DNA of 64,000 nt from Platycnemis pennipes. Lineage: Eukaryota; Arthropoda; Insecta; Odonata; Platycnemididae. The notes below the pieces were generated by a model. The model made no database searches and was not told the origin of the DNA. It saw nothing but the letters and a program-made list of their open reading frames with translations. The stretch covers positions 134,721,544 to 134,785,543 of the forward strand of contig OW121852.1 in NCBI GenBank assembly GCA_933228895.1, read 5' to 3'. Below, one piece after another: positions 11,468 to 22,300 of this stretch. A program made the position numbers and the translations under genes. Position 1 is the first letter of the stretch; each line of letters opens with the position of its first letter.

Positions 11468-14301
11468 AATCGAAATCGAAAGCGAAGCGAAGCGTCGAAA
11501 TCGGGCAGTCCATACGGTGCGAAGGTCGAAAGTACGGGAGAGAAGTGTCCGAAGAAGGCGGTTCCTTGAGGATTGTCCGGGAGGTGCAGAAGTCAAACGG
11601 TAAAGCCAAAGTAGAGAGTGTCCAAATCAAGCAAAGGTAAAAAAAATACGAAAAATCAGTCGCACACGAACGATCAAAATTCCACAAAAGGTAAACAGTT
11701 GATGCGTCTTTTCCGTGTTCTGTCACCAGGTGTCCCTGAATCGCGAAAATGTACGAATGCACGAACCAAATGAGAATCAGAGTTCTATTTTCTGTTCACG
11801 CATTCATTCGTTCATTTGTGCATTTCGATGTGATTACACGGTGAATTGTGTCGCTCATTCTCGCTGCCATGCATTCACGCAAGTCAATACTTGTACGAGT
11901 TAATGTATCGTGTAACCAGGCCTTAATGCACATTTAAACATTTTTCACTAAACAGTAGCATTATATCTCTCAGTTTCGTGCAAATAGAGTATGCACGGAG
12001 AAGTATTTTTTTGCATGCCTGCATGATAGTATGTGTTCTCACTGATATGATAAGCATGCATAGTTATGGTTCACCCCCTGCCACACACCCTAGAGGCATT
12101 GTACCTTAGCAGTAGATGTCCTGCAGGATCATTGGAGTCCGATATTAGAGGAAGGCCTGAGTGAGTAGGGCAGTATGAGAAATGACATCTTGGCGACGGC
12201 ATCCAAACATGCTGTCGCTAGGGGAGGGGGGACGCGCGGAAGTGAGTCGTCGTTTGTTTCCGTGGAGCTTCCCGGGGGCGCTAGGTGGGAAATTAGCGCG
12301 CTTCCACTGTCTCGGTGACAGATTAGCATTCGCGCCTTGACTTCGTTCCTTCGAAGGGACTCAGCGCAGCTGGAAAACAACCAGGGACGGAAAGAGTAGG
12401 TACCTACCGCTAGGGGCGACGCCGTGGGAATGGAATTTAAAAAAATGGGGAATTGGCAACTTCCTGCATGTCCAAGAGACTAATTTAATTCGGACAAAAT
12501 TAAAATTTTTACATTAAAACTGACAATTCACGCCCTGCATTCATAAATAGCCACCAACTGAATGAATATATGCACCTGCCACCAATAATACTAAAAATAA
12601 TTAGCAGCGATTCGTTTCAACCCATTTTCCAATTTTTCGCCGTCCACCGAACGATAAAGTGTATTGAATTTAAGCCAGCAAGGCCTCCAAGCTGTTGAGC
12701 TCCAACATGAGGCGATTAAGCAGATGCCAGTGGCACCGAGAACTTTTTAAGCCCCGAAGATTAGATAAGGCCACTGGCATTTAGTGAAAGTCGTTGATTT
12801 TTCCCCAAGGTCTTTTCCTAGTAGTTGATTACTTCCTAGGTCTGTTGTCCTTAGCAGGACACTGAAAGTTAAATCCTCTTATCACACGACCCTGTAGAGA
12901 AGCCAATAAACTTAGCTGCGAAAGAAATATCTATCCCTGTTCAACGTGGGCCGGAGAAATCCATTGACATTGACTTTCTTGTGAGCGAAGGCGGTCCCCG
13001 ATTAAGCGTCAACAATTTTAGTAGGCGAATGGGGAGGATGTTTCACGGCCCTGGCTTGTGTATTCAGTCATAAAGGACGTCATATTTGGCTTCTGATGCC
13101 AACTTTTTTTGCAAACTACGCACATTGCTGCCTTAAGACTCCGGGAACTCTGGATGGAAGAACATGTCTGAACTTTTGTCAGATCACGTGAAGTCTCCAG
13201 GACATATGAGGGCGTTTCAGTCTAGGAAGAATGTTCTAACGAATTACGTTTGAGCAAAATATTGATTAAGAAAACAAAAAAATACTCAAGAATGAAATGG
13301 AACGCTGGAAAGAAGTTTTGAACCGCACTGTGTTCTCGATTGAGTTTCACTGGCATTTCGTGGAACATGAAACAAACTGTATGAAAGAGATAGTGGACAC
13401 TTTCTGAAACAGCTTCAGTTTGTAGGAAACTTTGTAGTGGTAATTGCTGGACATTTAATGAGGATTACCTCCAAAGACTCTAACATACATTATCTGGGAA
13501 AGAATATTGAAAATAAAGTAAAATTAGGATCCTAGGATCCATGGTACGGCAACGCATATTAAATTAGCTAAAGAAGTGGAATTACTATTCCATTACATTA
13601 GATTAGATAGGTAGGGTTAGATTGGTAGGGAGCTCTTAGTTTCATGGCAATGGTGCATGTTTGTGTCCGTCACCCCCTGCCACAAACCCTCGTGAAGGCT
13701 AGCAGGTTTATAACATAGATGTAGATGAATGTACGCCTGATGTTAATCGTACAGAGCAAATGTCACTCGTATTACGTTATGTAAGTTGTGAATCAAGTAA
13801 TTCGTTACAGGCATTCTTCTGTCCAAACTAAATGAAATCAAACTACCGATGAAGAACATGCGAGGCCAGGGTTATGATAATGGAGTGAACTTGAGAGGGA
13901 AGAAGGAAAGAGTTCAGAACAGAATTTTGATCATGAACTAGGGTTGGCAAAATATCCCTCTCGATCCCGCGTTCCTTCATCCAGGGCGAGGTCACAAGCA
14001 TGGGAGTTATCAAAGTCATTATGTAAGGCATCGGATTTAGTTTATCTTCCTGATATGTGCTCCATTCTCAGGAGGTAACAACATAGTTATTTTAAACCAC
14101 AATCATATCATAACCAGAGCTAAATATGAATACGAAACCAGAACGAAAAAACGTGCTAATAGCCTTCATGACATTACTTAGCTCAGGTACTAACTCCTTG
14201 ACAAATCGCGATTGATAGTACGTCAGTGTTGAGTGGAGAGCGATTTGTGTGCAGTACTCCGGCCGACGGGTGGGAAGTTCTGGATCGTTGACCCTTTAGA
14301 T
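11468..14301. other. Repeat-derived intergenic stretch, no gene recognised
   Basis: Contains two CR1-like LINE 3' remnants on the plus strand, with the CACCCCCTGCCACA box at about 12070-12095 and 13640-13729; the second ends in a GTAGATGAATG tail. A short inverted repeat (ATGCCAGTGGC / GCCACTGGCAT) spans about 12724-12780. Reading frames here (for example 11466-11762, 12129-12380) show no family features. Confidence 0.5.
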
Positions 14302-14710
14302 CAGGGGTTCCCAAACTGGGGGGCGTGAAGACATGTCAGGGGGGGCGTGACCGCGAGACCAGTTAAAAATAAAAATCTCTAAGTAAATAAAATCCATACA
14401 TTTCTTTAACTAATTTTATGCTGTAGATTTTTAAAATAAACCTTGATGTTTAGAAAACTTAACAGTCCACTTGTATACATCTCTTTTATAACAAAAATAT
14501 ATAGCTTTTTGTCGATGTTCTTCTCTTAACAGTATTTATTTAAATTGAAACTTATAATGTTGTATTTTGTGATAGTAAAAATACATGTTTTGTTTTCAAT
14601 GTAATACTTGTGTTTTTTCACCTGCCCACAAAATTTATTGTGAAGGGGGGCGTGGAAGGTTTCAATTTTAACAGGAGGGGGCGTAGTACAAAAAAGTTTG
14701 GGAACCCCTG
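14302..14710. mobile_element. hAT-type MITE, 409 bp
   Basis: The ends are CAGGGGTTCCCAAACT and its reverse complement AGTTTGGGAACCCCTG, the characteristic hAT-family terminal repeat. Inside each end is a G-rich block containing GGGGGGCGTG or GGGGGCGTAG. There is no coding capacity. The flanking 8-mers CTTTAGAT and CCTTAGCG match at 5 of 8 positions, consistent with an old, degraded 8-bp target duplication. Confidence 0.85.
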
Positions 14711-14879
14711 CCTTAGCGCCTTCCGCCTAACTAATGCTCCGCTAGTCAACCAACCTTCCTCATTTCCCTGGAAACTCCTAACTGGCGCGAATGACCTCAG
14801 TTGTCGGTCGCCTACCTAATATAACCATGGCAACAACTCAAACATCTACAGGATCTAATAGGTCCTGACTTGAAAGGAG

Positions 14880-14970
14880 CAGTCCAAGTGTGCTAGATGG
14901 AATCTGATTGGTGGGGCGACTCTGAATGGGGAGACTCGGGTTCGAATTCCGGCGACAGATTTCTCGTTGA
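14880..14970 (+). mobile_element. tRNA-derived SINE fragment
   Basis: A tRNA-like anticodon and T arm: GACTCTGAAT followed 12 bases later by the pol III B box GGGTTCGAATTCC (14938-14950). The anticodon loop resembles tRNA-Gln(CUG), but there is no acceptor stem, so this is not a functional tRNA gene. Confidence 0.55.
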
Positions 14971-14999
14971 AATTCCAGCCTGCAGCTAGTTCTATGTGG

Positions 15000-15062
15000 A
15001 GCTAGTATAATGTAGGTTATGTATAATGTCTATGTATAATGTCTATGTATAATGGAGGTTAT
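15000..15062 (+). repeat. Short tandem array, GTCTATGTATAAT unit
   Basis: The 13-mer occurs twice perfectly and again in partial form next to ATGTAGGTTATGTATAAT. It abuts the start of the TIR element copy that follows. Confidence 0.6.
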
Positions 15063-16009
15063 TGTAATGCTATGACACGTGTTCCATTTTTATGGTTCTA
15101 CAACTTCAGTCTCCAATGAGCGAACAATCGATTCTTTGAATGAAGTAAGTGCACAGTTTTGCTCCTCAAATACTGTTTTATGTAATTTCATTGCAAATGT
15201 TTACCTATAAGTCAGATTAAAAATGTTATTCATCGAAGTGTAGGCTGGTTTACTGATAACCGAATACAAAGGTTACTTGGACCCACGACCGGCTTGGGTC
15301 CAAGTAATCCCTAGATACATATATTCTTATAATAAACCAAAATAAAATACCTGTTACAGATTGTAACAAGTTATTTTAAATTTTTACCCAATACAAAGTA
15401 TGTCTGCAAACTATTTACATTTTTTATTAACAGGTTTAAGACTCACTATGCCATCTAAATGCAAAAGACTGCTAGGGACTCGAAAGAACAGGATTTGGCC
15501 GATGACTATCTTGAACAATGCCTAAATGCCATCAGATCAAGTGATTGGTCCGAAAGGCAGGCAGATGATTTTTTAAATCGACAGGTCAACCATGAAACAA
15601 AGGCTAAAAAAAGTTTAGGGCGGTTGAGGTTCTGTAATGTTTTCGAAGCTCTTATTTATTTTGTGTTATTGAAATATTTTACGAAAAAAATAATATTTTA
15701 ATGCCTATTTAAGTATTATTTAAAGATCCCATATGTCACTTGAACCCTACTCACGTTTATAATTCATTTCCATAGGGAAATAGAACGGGTTCAAGTAATC
15801 CAACCGCAGGGCTACTTTAACCAATTTCATTCCATTTTTTTTTAAAGTTATGGAGTGCAAAAATATGGTAATAGCTGTCATAAATAGGAAACATAGATGT
15901 TGCGGATTATGAAATATGTGATTGTTAGTACCAGCCTTTTTTATTATGGTTTTAAACAAAATATATAAAAAATAGGTAAAAAGTGGGTCCAAGTAACCCA
16001 GGTTTACGG
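15040..16009 (-). mobile_element. TA-type TIR element, truncated copy (partner of 25523-26597)
   Basis: This is the inverted copy of most of 25523-26425. Its right end reads GGTTTACGG followed by TA (16010-16011), the reverse of the other copy's CCGTAAAC terminus. Within it, GGGTCCAAGTAACCC-type boxes occur near 15271-15312 (as a palindrome) and near 15985-16000. The end at 15040 lacks the terminal repeat, so the copy is truncated. The only long frame (15459-15701) has no recognisable domain. Confidence 0.75.
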
Positions 16010-16449
16010 TATAACTCGATCATTTGGTTCGCTGACGTTTTTCATGTATTCGTCACAATTTCAATAAATTGCAGAAGTAGGCAATGATTCAAGAGATTAC
16101 TTATAGAGAGAAGGAGAGTATTGTAAAGCGATTGTTCTCAGCTTCCATTCAGACATTTGCGTGCGACAATGTCCCAAGGTGCATTGCGGCTGCCCTCTGG
16201 ACTCTGGCACGCATTAATGTGAGACTCCATCTTGCCTCGACCGACACGACACGGAGCGGCGGGGGAACGCGACAACTTCCGGAAACTCATCAGATATGTA
16301 ACATTCTTTTCATTCACACCTCTCCTATTAGTTATTAAATTGTAAATCATAGTTGAAAATCGCGCATGCGACAATCTTCATTATCATCAATCAATTTAGA
16401 TCACAAGCCTCGACAGCAATGAAGAAAAATGTCTGAAACTTTGAATGTG

Positions 16450-16640
16450 ACTAAAACATTTGAGTGGCGCCTACTCGTTCCTTAGAAAAATCCCCACCAC
16501 TAGGTCCGGGTTCAAATCATGGCAGGCATCGGTCCAATCGGACATATGTATTTAAAAAACCCTTAGAAGGGTGCCCGTGGATTATTACCTCAGCATGAAG
16601 GGTGCTTCCAACGCAAGAAAAGTTGACTGCCTAAAAGGGT
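16450..16640 (+). mobile_element. Possible SINE remnant
   Basis: A pol III B box-like GGGTTCAAATCATGG lies at 16507-16521, with a GAGTGGCGCCTAC box about 45 bases upstream that could be a degenerate A box. No clear ends. Confidence 0.35.
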
Positions 16641-16844
16641 GAAGCCTATGGAAAGTAAATACTATTTCTGCCCACTCCGTAAATCGCCAATGGTCTCATC
16701 AGTGTTATAGTGTCTGTATCCTCACTAATATATGAGCTTTAGACCGGGAGGGGAGGTATTTAAGGATGGAATGTAGGGAAAGGAGGGATAAAGGGTGGAG
16801 AGAAACCCGGCGTCTGCGCCAGTAGCCTGTTCTTGACCAAAAGG

Positions 16845-17110
16845 GGTCGTGGTAGCCTAGTGGGTGGAGTGCTGGGCTACCTACCGGAGGGTCCCGGGTT
16901 CATATCCCGGTCAGAAGCCCTCTTGACACCCCACCTGAAAATCCTCGCGATTCTATTCTCTGTGCTTCAGAACGTTCGTAGGGAATCGCAGGTGACCCAG
17001 GGAAACCCCCTATGCCCTGGATGTGTGAATTTCACACGCCAATGGCTTGTTAGTACGGGGTGAGCTCTATCCTCACCAATATAAAACCAACCTTTGGGTT
17101 TCAACACTGA
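16845..17110 (+). mobile_element. tRNA-derived SINE
   Basis: It has a good pol III A box TGGTAGCCTAGTGG (16850-16863) and B box GGGTTCATATCCC (16896-16908) with tRNA-like spacing, and then a non-tRNA body ending near a TTTGGGTTT box. The promoter is internal. No flanking duplication could be assigned by eye. Confidence 0.75.
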
Positions 17111-17559
17111 TAAATCACGGCTTACGGCTTGACATCTCATCCCACGGACTCTAAACTCAAATGTTCTCCACAAAAAAACTCCGGTCCGGTGGAATCGGTC
17201 TTCAAATGAAATAGGTATATCTTCCACTGACGGTAATCGAACTTGGGCCATACCGGTGAGAGGGAGGTTGTGTTTGAGACTGGGAAGGGTATCTCTAATA
17301 GGTGACCATGGAGTCACGTGGAATAAACACAAATGGTTCGCAAGTTTGGTGCGTTAAAACCGCTGATTTCAACCTACTTAATTCATCGTCTACACTTGTG
17401 TTTTATCTCATTTGGGGGCTCTGTGGTCGAGACATCTGTTCAGGCCTTCGTCGAGTGCGGACGTCAACGTCTCGCCCGCTCCGTTCCTCAACTCTCAGGA
17501 TTATGTTAGTGAACGTGAGTCACGAATATGAGCTGGTGCAAAATTTGTAAAAAAAATCA

Positions 17560-18365
17560 ATTCGGGATTCAGTACAGTTGGAGTGTACATATTGTCGTGG
17601 AAAATTCCATGAGAACTGTCTAGACAACCCTCTGTCTAAACAGGACATAGAAGGCATTTCTGCTAGTGGATGGCGGTGCAACCAGTGTAAAGTTGTTCGT
17701 AGAGCAAAAGCCTGAATAGGTGAATCTCCTAGTGCGTCCAGTATCAGCTCGTTCAGCTCTGTATCGAACGATACAATTTTTAACTTGTTTAGAGAATTAA
17801 AAGCGGATTAAAAATCCACTTAGGTTAATCTTGGAGAATCTATCGAAAAGTTGTACGATAGAATTAGTGAGCTATCCGCAACCTTGGAGGCGCAAAGTAA
17901 GCGATTTGACGAGTGCTACGCCAAAATCTAGTCATTGAAAAGTGAAAATCTTTTTCTAAAGAAGCAAATTACATAGTTAACTAAGCAGTCCGATGACCTT
18001 GAGCAACATATGCTTTCCAACTCAGTAGAAATACACGGTTATCCGGTTATCAACGAAAAAAAAAAAAAAAAAAAAAAAAAGGGACTGAATTGGGGGTTAA
18101 AGTCAGCGAGGGCGATGTTGACTGCTGCCACCGATTCAAACCAAGAGCGGCAGAGGTGAGTCCGGTGGCATCCACGTGAAGTTCCTCAGGAAAAGGAAGC
18201 CAAGGATGAGTTTTGGGCGAGAAGAAGAGTGAAGAGGGACTTTTCAACCAGGCACCTGGATCTTGAGGTTTCACCTCTTTATGTCGACGAGGCACTGTGT
18301 TCCGGGATGAGGAGGAAAGTCCAGAATGCGGCGAAGGCAGCCAAGCGCACTAAGCATCATAAGTA
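17560..18365 (+). pseudogene. LINE ORF1 relic (PHD-type finger, coiled coil and FP-like domain)
   Basis: The first part codes a cysteine-rich finger of PHD type: CTYCRGKFHENC, then GWRCNQCK, ending at a stop near 17716. A region rich in Glu, Leu and Lys follows (coiled-coil-like, with stops). After a run of about 24 A (18057-18080), the last part codes FLRRKDKDEFLARRR-like and RDFSTRHLDLEVSPLYVDEALC sequence, typical of ORF1 proteins of CR1/Jockey-type LINEs. Several stops and frame changes show it is dead. The internal A run interrupts the coding order. Confidence 0.65.
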
Positions 18366-18555
18366 ATGTAATATATGGATACGCGGAGGTAAAATTTGAA
18401 TGAGGAAAGCTGAGAATGAGCCTGCACATGTCTTGATGCTATTAGTAATTTGTGAAATTAAAATGTCATTTTTCCTTAAAATGTTCCACAAAAATAATTA
18501 ATTCGATTATTTAATATTAATTGATTAAATTAATTAATAAATAAAAAATACAAGA

Positions 18556-19040
18556 AGGACCTTGGTAAGGTATATTCCTTAATTAAGTCGGTAAATAGGC
18601 TTGTAAGCACGTTCCGTCACAAGTACCGTTGCCAATGACAAAAACATACTAAGCGCCACTTCCATGTAACTAAGGCTTTTCTGCTTTTTTTCGAGCAAAC
18701 ATTTATTAATATCAATTAAACAATGTGATAATGCGAGCACTTTTTACAATGCTAAATTCTTTCATTTTATTTTTCATTTTTATTGCGCATCTTATGTTAG
18801 TTTTTCGTCAAAACCACATTTCTCTTTACATAATTAATCTGCTAATTTTACTACAAGAGCCATGCTCTGCCGTATAGCCACGTATAAAATATATGATTTC
18901 CAACGTCTTTTTTCTTCAAATATATTATGGAAAGGCCACATTGTATCATTGCCAATCGATAGAAGGGCCAAAATATGATAAGTCCTGAAATTCTCACAAA
19001 AATGAAATCTACTTCATAATTCGGTGGAGCCACCTTTAAA
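18556..19040 (-). repeat. Dispersed repeat, inverted partner of 47964-48416
   Basis: About 470 bases match the reverse complement of 47964-48416. Shared landmarks are TTTCTTCAAATATATTATGG, GGCTCCACCGAATTATGAAG and a CGAAAAAAAGCAGAAAA block. No coding capacity; class unknown. Its edge lies less than 200 bases from the first exon of the DUF389 gene. Confidence 0.75.
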
Positions 19041-19044
19041 CTCA

Positions 19045-19227
19045 ACCCCCTTGTGCTCTAACCGCTCCACCCCCTCCCTTTGTTGTAGACTCGAGAGAGG
19101 GAGGGAGGGAGGGGGCAGGCCTAGTTTCGCAGGGGCTTCCCTGATTCGCCCCTCCCACCCCCTTCCCCTTCCACCCGTTGCCGGCGGCGAGGGAGAAGAG
19201 ACACTTCACTCTCAGTCGGTCAGTCCG
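19045..19227 (+). promoter_or_regulatory. GC-rich promoter and 5' UTR of the DUF389 gene
   Basis: Sequence composition switches sharply from AT-rich repeat to GC-rich, with a (GGGA) run at 19090-19115. Two initiator-like TCAGTC motifs (19212-19217 and 19220-19225), the arthropod initiator form, lie just upstream of the ATG at 19228. No TATA box is evident at a fitting distance. Transcription start is inferred, not shown. Confidence 0.45.
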
Positions 19228-19371
19228 ATGGCCGGTCTGGTGTTCCTCGTCTCCGTGCCGACGGCCAGCCACGAGGCGCACTTGGCGCAGGGCAGAGCCC
19301 AGCACCGCGACGCCACGAGACGTCGGGTCCTCCACGCAGGCGACGCCGACCAGAAGCCGCCGCTCGAGAAG
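19228..19371 (+). CDS. DUF389 gene exon 1
   Basis: Codes residues 1-48, phase 0 at the end, donor AAG^GTAGGC. It starts MAGLVFLVSVPTASHE, which could be a short hydrophobic leader, and is then rich in Arg, His and Gln. The frame is open upstream of this ATG, but the TCAGTC motifs and codon choice favour ATG 19228. Confidence 0.7.
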
Positions 19372-22300
19372 GTAGGCCGCACAGCGTCCATCTTGGTTCA
19401 CCCTAGCCACGTTCGCCCACGTGGCTAATTAGGTCGTGACCTGTCGAAATTTTCAAAAGCAGGACAGCTTGAAAAAAGGCCGATAACACATTCAATTTCT
19501 TTACATTTGCTGAGAACAATAACAACAATGCAAAACTAGAGTTATTCGTTGTTGTTAATTTTAAATTTCATTATTATAATTCTGCGAAGATGAAATTTCC
19601 TTGAGTGGCCTCGGAGATGGATGTGAAATTATTCAAGTGTATTGTTTCAAATTATTTCGTACTCTTACAACGCCCTTCACTGCTTGCAGTCATAGTTTGT
19701 TCCTTTCATCTGACGATTGGTTGCTGATTAGTAAAAAATAGCTTTTCAGCATTGGCATTACGTGCAATTATAGGAAAGAAGAACTGTCATACGTGCAGCG
19801 CGATAATTTTATTTTTTTTAAATAATGATACCTAAACTTGATGAGGGAGCTCACATCGATCTGGACACCAAACCATGGCCAGACTCCGTTGCGGCTGCTA
19901 ACCGGAAGCAGAACCGAAACATGTCTTTTCAGAAACAGCAAAATTCCCTAATGCATATGTTTTATATAAAGACAGAAACAAAGTAATATTGTTGCCCTAG
20001 GATATTACCTTGTATGCTGTATTTTTTAGCATTTGGTACATGGGTAATGTTTGTTGAAAGGCAGAAAGCCGGACAATTTGGATTTATCGAATAACGCCGG
20101 CCGGACATCACATGTTAATAAAAAAGCAGGGCATGTCGGGACTAAATGTACGGACGTCTAATCACTTTACACGTGACCCGATTCCCAGCCATTATTGGGA
20201 TTTGTTGCGTCATTTTCACCATTGTGGCTTTGTAAAGCGCATTTGAAACGCTCCAATTTATTGGACAATCATGGAACACAATATTGAGTTCGAAAGTTTT
20301 CGATATGTGCACATGACACCACCAACAAAAACAACGCTCATTTATCCCGCATGAGTGCGCCACATGTCACATTAAAACAGAACGCATTGTAACGCTGGTT
20401 TATTGAATACGAGATAGAAGATGGAAATTAAAAGTATTATTTATTATTATAGGCATTGAAAGTGTCTGTTAAAGAAATTTTAAACTTAAAACTGCCCAGA
20501 AATGAATGCCGAAGAAGCAACATTAGTACGTGTTATTGTTTTGGTCACTAGGATACGGCAATGCTAACCTCTGATTGGAGATTGGCAAAGCTGAACATAG
20601 AACGTGTTCCACTGTCCAATATTAGGTTAGAGGTTGTCGATTGGCATTGTGGGATTGGGCGAGAAATTGATGAAATGTGACAAGCGGCAGATTGATTGGC
20701 CAATGAATTGGAGCCTGTCATACGGGATTTAGGGAGAACGAGGGTGTTACCCAAATGAGTCAATTGACCGGCATGCATTGCGTTATTCTACGTGCTGATT
20801 GTCGAATCCATCAGTTTGCATCAAGAGTGTGGAAATCTGAAGTACATGGTGTCGGGAGACCAGTTAAATTGGGAGACTGAATAAGAATTCTTCATGAGAG
20901 ATACGTAAGCAAGAGGAACGTAGCCCCCCCTGGCTTCTGGGGTCTCAGCCCTTTTGTTTCCCCATAATTTTGTTGTTCTGATTTTAACTGGGCATCATAA
21001 TTCGGATTATTCTGTGTACAATCCAAGAGTGTGGAAATCTGAAGTACATGGTGTCGGGAGACCAGTGAAATTGGGAGACTGAATACGCCGCGGAAACCTT
21101 CGATCAAATATTATCAACCTCTACGGGGAGGAGATACACAGGAAGATAAGGACGTTCGAGAAGCTTCGGAAGAAGAAGGGAAGACTCTTGTCGTCCCTGG
21201 CCTTTCTTCAACGCTGCCGGGACACGAACACCATACCTAACTGTGTCTGCATAAAACACCATCTCCAGACGTACGCTGCCAAGAAGATTTTTCGCCGTGC
21301 CAGTGAGGCACTTCTGAGGGAGCGGATACACTACGCACGCCGGAATCTACATCAATGTTCGGAAGAACTCTACCGCACTCACTTGGAATTGGGCGCCACT
21401 CTATCAGTTGACGATTGGAACACCATTGAAAAGATAACTTACGACTCTTCCACAGCGACGCTCACAGCAATGCGGGGAACGCAAACTAAGAAATTTGAAA
21501 AGCTCACCAGCAAGCAACACCCAGAGCTCGATTCCGATGGCTCTGAAAATGACCGTTTGGTCGTCAACTTGACAAACGTGATCCTTGACAATGCAGCTAC
21601 TTCAATACTATCCAAGGGACTGAATTTCGCTCTAGCACCTAGAGCAGTACCCAAGGAAAGAATCATCAGCGAGGTGGAGTCAGCTATACGGAGACTTCCT
21701 AAGACAGACGCTGACGAGATAAGAGAGGACGTGGCACGCATTCTTCGCGTCTCGAAACCACCCAAACCTAATACCACGGCTGAGGAAAGGAGAGCCTTAA
21801 AGAGGCTGCGAGAAAATGAGAACATTCTCATTTTACCGGCGGACAAAGGCAACGCGACTGTCCTCATGACAAAAGAAAAGTATGAGGAAAAGATTTCTCA
21901 CATTCTCAAGGACGCAACCTACAGGAAACTGAAGACCGATCCGACGGCAAAAACGGAACGTAGCACCAGGGCTATGATAAAGAAATCTTCGATTCCATCT
22001 GAAGAGCAACGTGGCCTTCTTCCGTCTGCCACCAAACCACCTAGGTTATACGGACTACCCAAGATACACAAAGAGGGAGTGCCGCTCAGACCGATAGTAA
22101 GCCAGATCGACGCCCCGACTTACCAACTTGCCAAATACCTGGCTCAGTCTCTGCAGCTGTACGTGGGGAACACTCCATGCTATGTGAAAAACTCAGCCCA
22201 TTTCATCGACATCCTAAAGAATGTCTCCATTGACAAGAACGACATTTTAGTGAGCTTCGATGTCGTGTCGCTTTTCACTAACGTGCCGATCCAAGATGTA

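Noticed and set aside
11466..11762. 98-codon minus-strand frame
   Set aside because: No family features and low complexity at one end; sequence resembles repeat debris.
14880..14970. tRNA-Gln gene
   Set aside because: Only the anticodon and T-arm parts are tRNA-like; there is no acceptor stem, so I call it a SINE fragment.
16967..17332. 121-codon minus-strand frame
   Set aside because: It overlaps the SINE body, so it is unlikely to be a protein gene.
21439..21867. 142-codon frame on the minus strand
   Set aside because: It lies antisense to the Penelope RT and has no domain.
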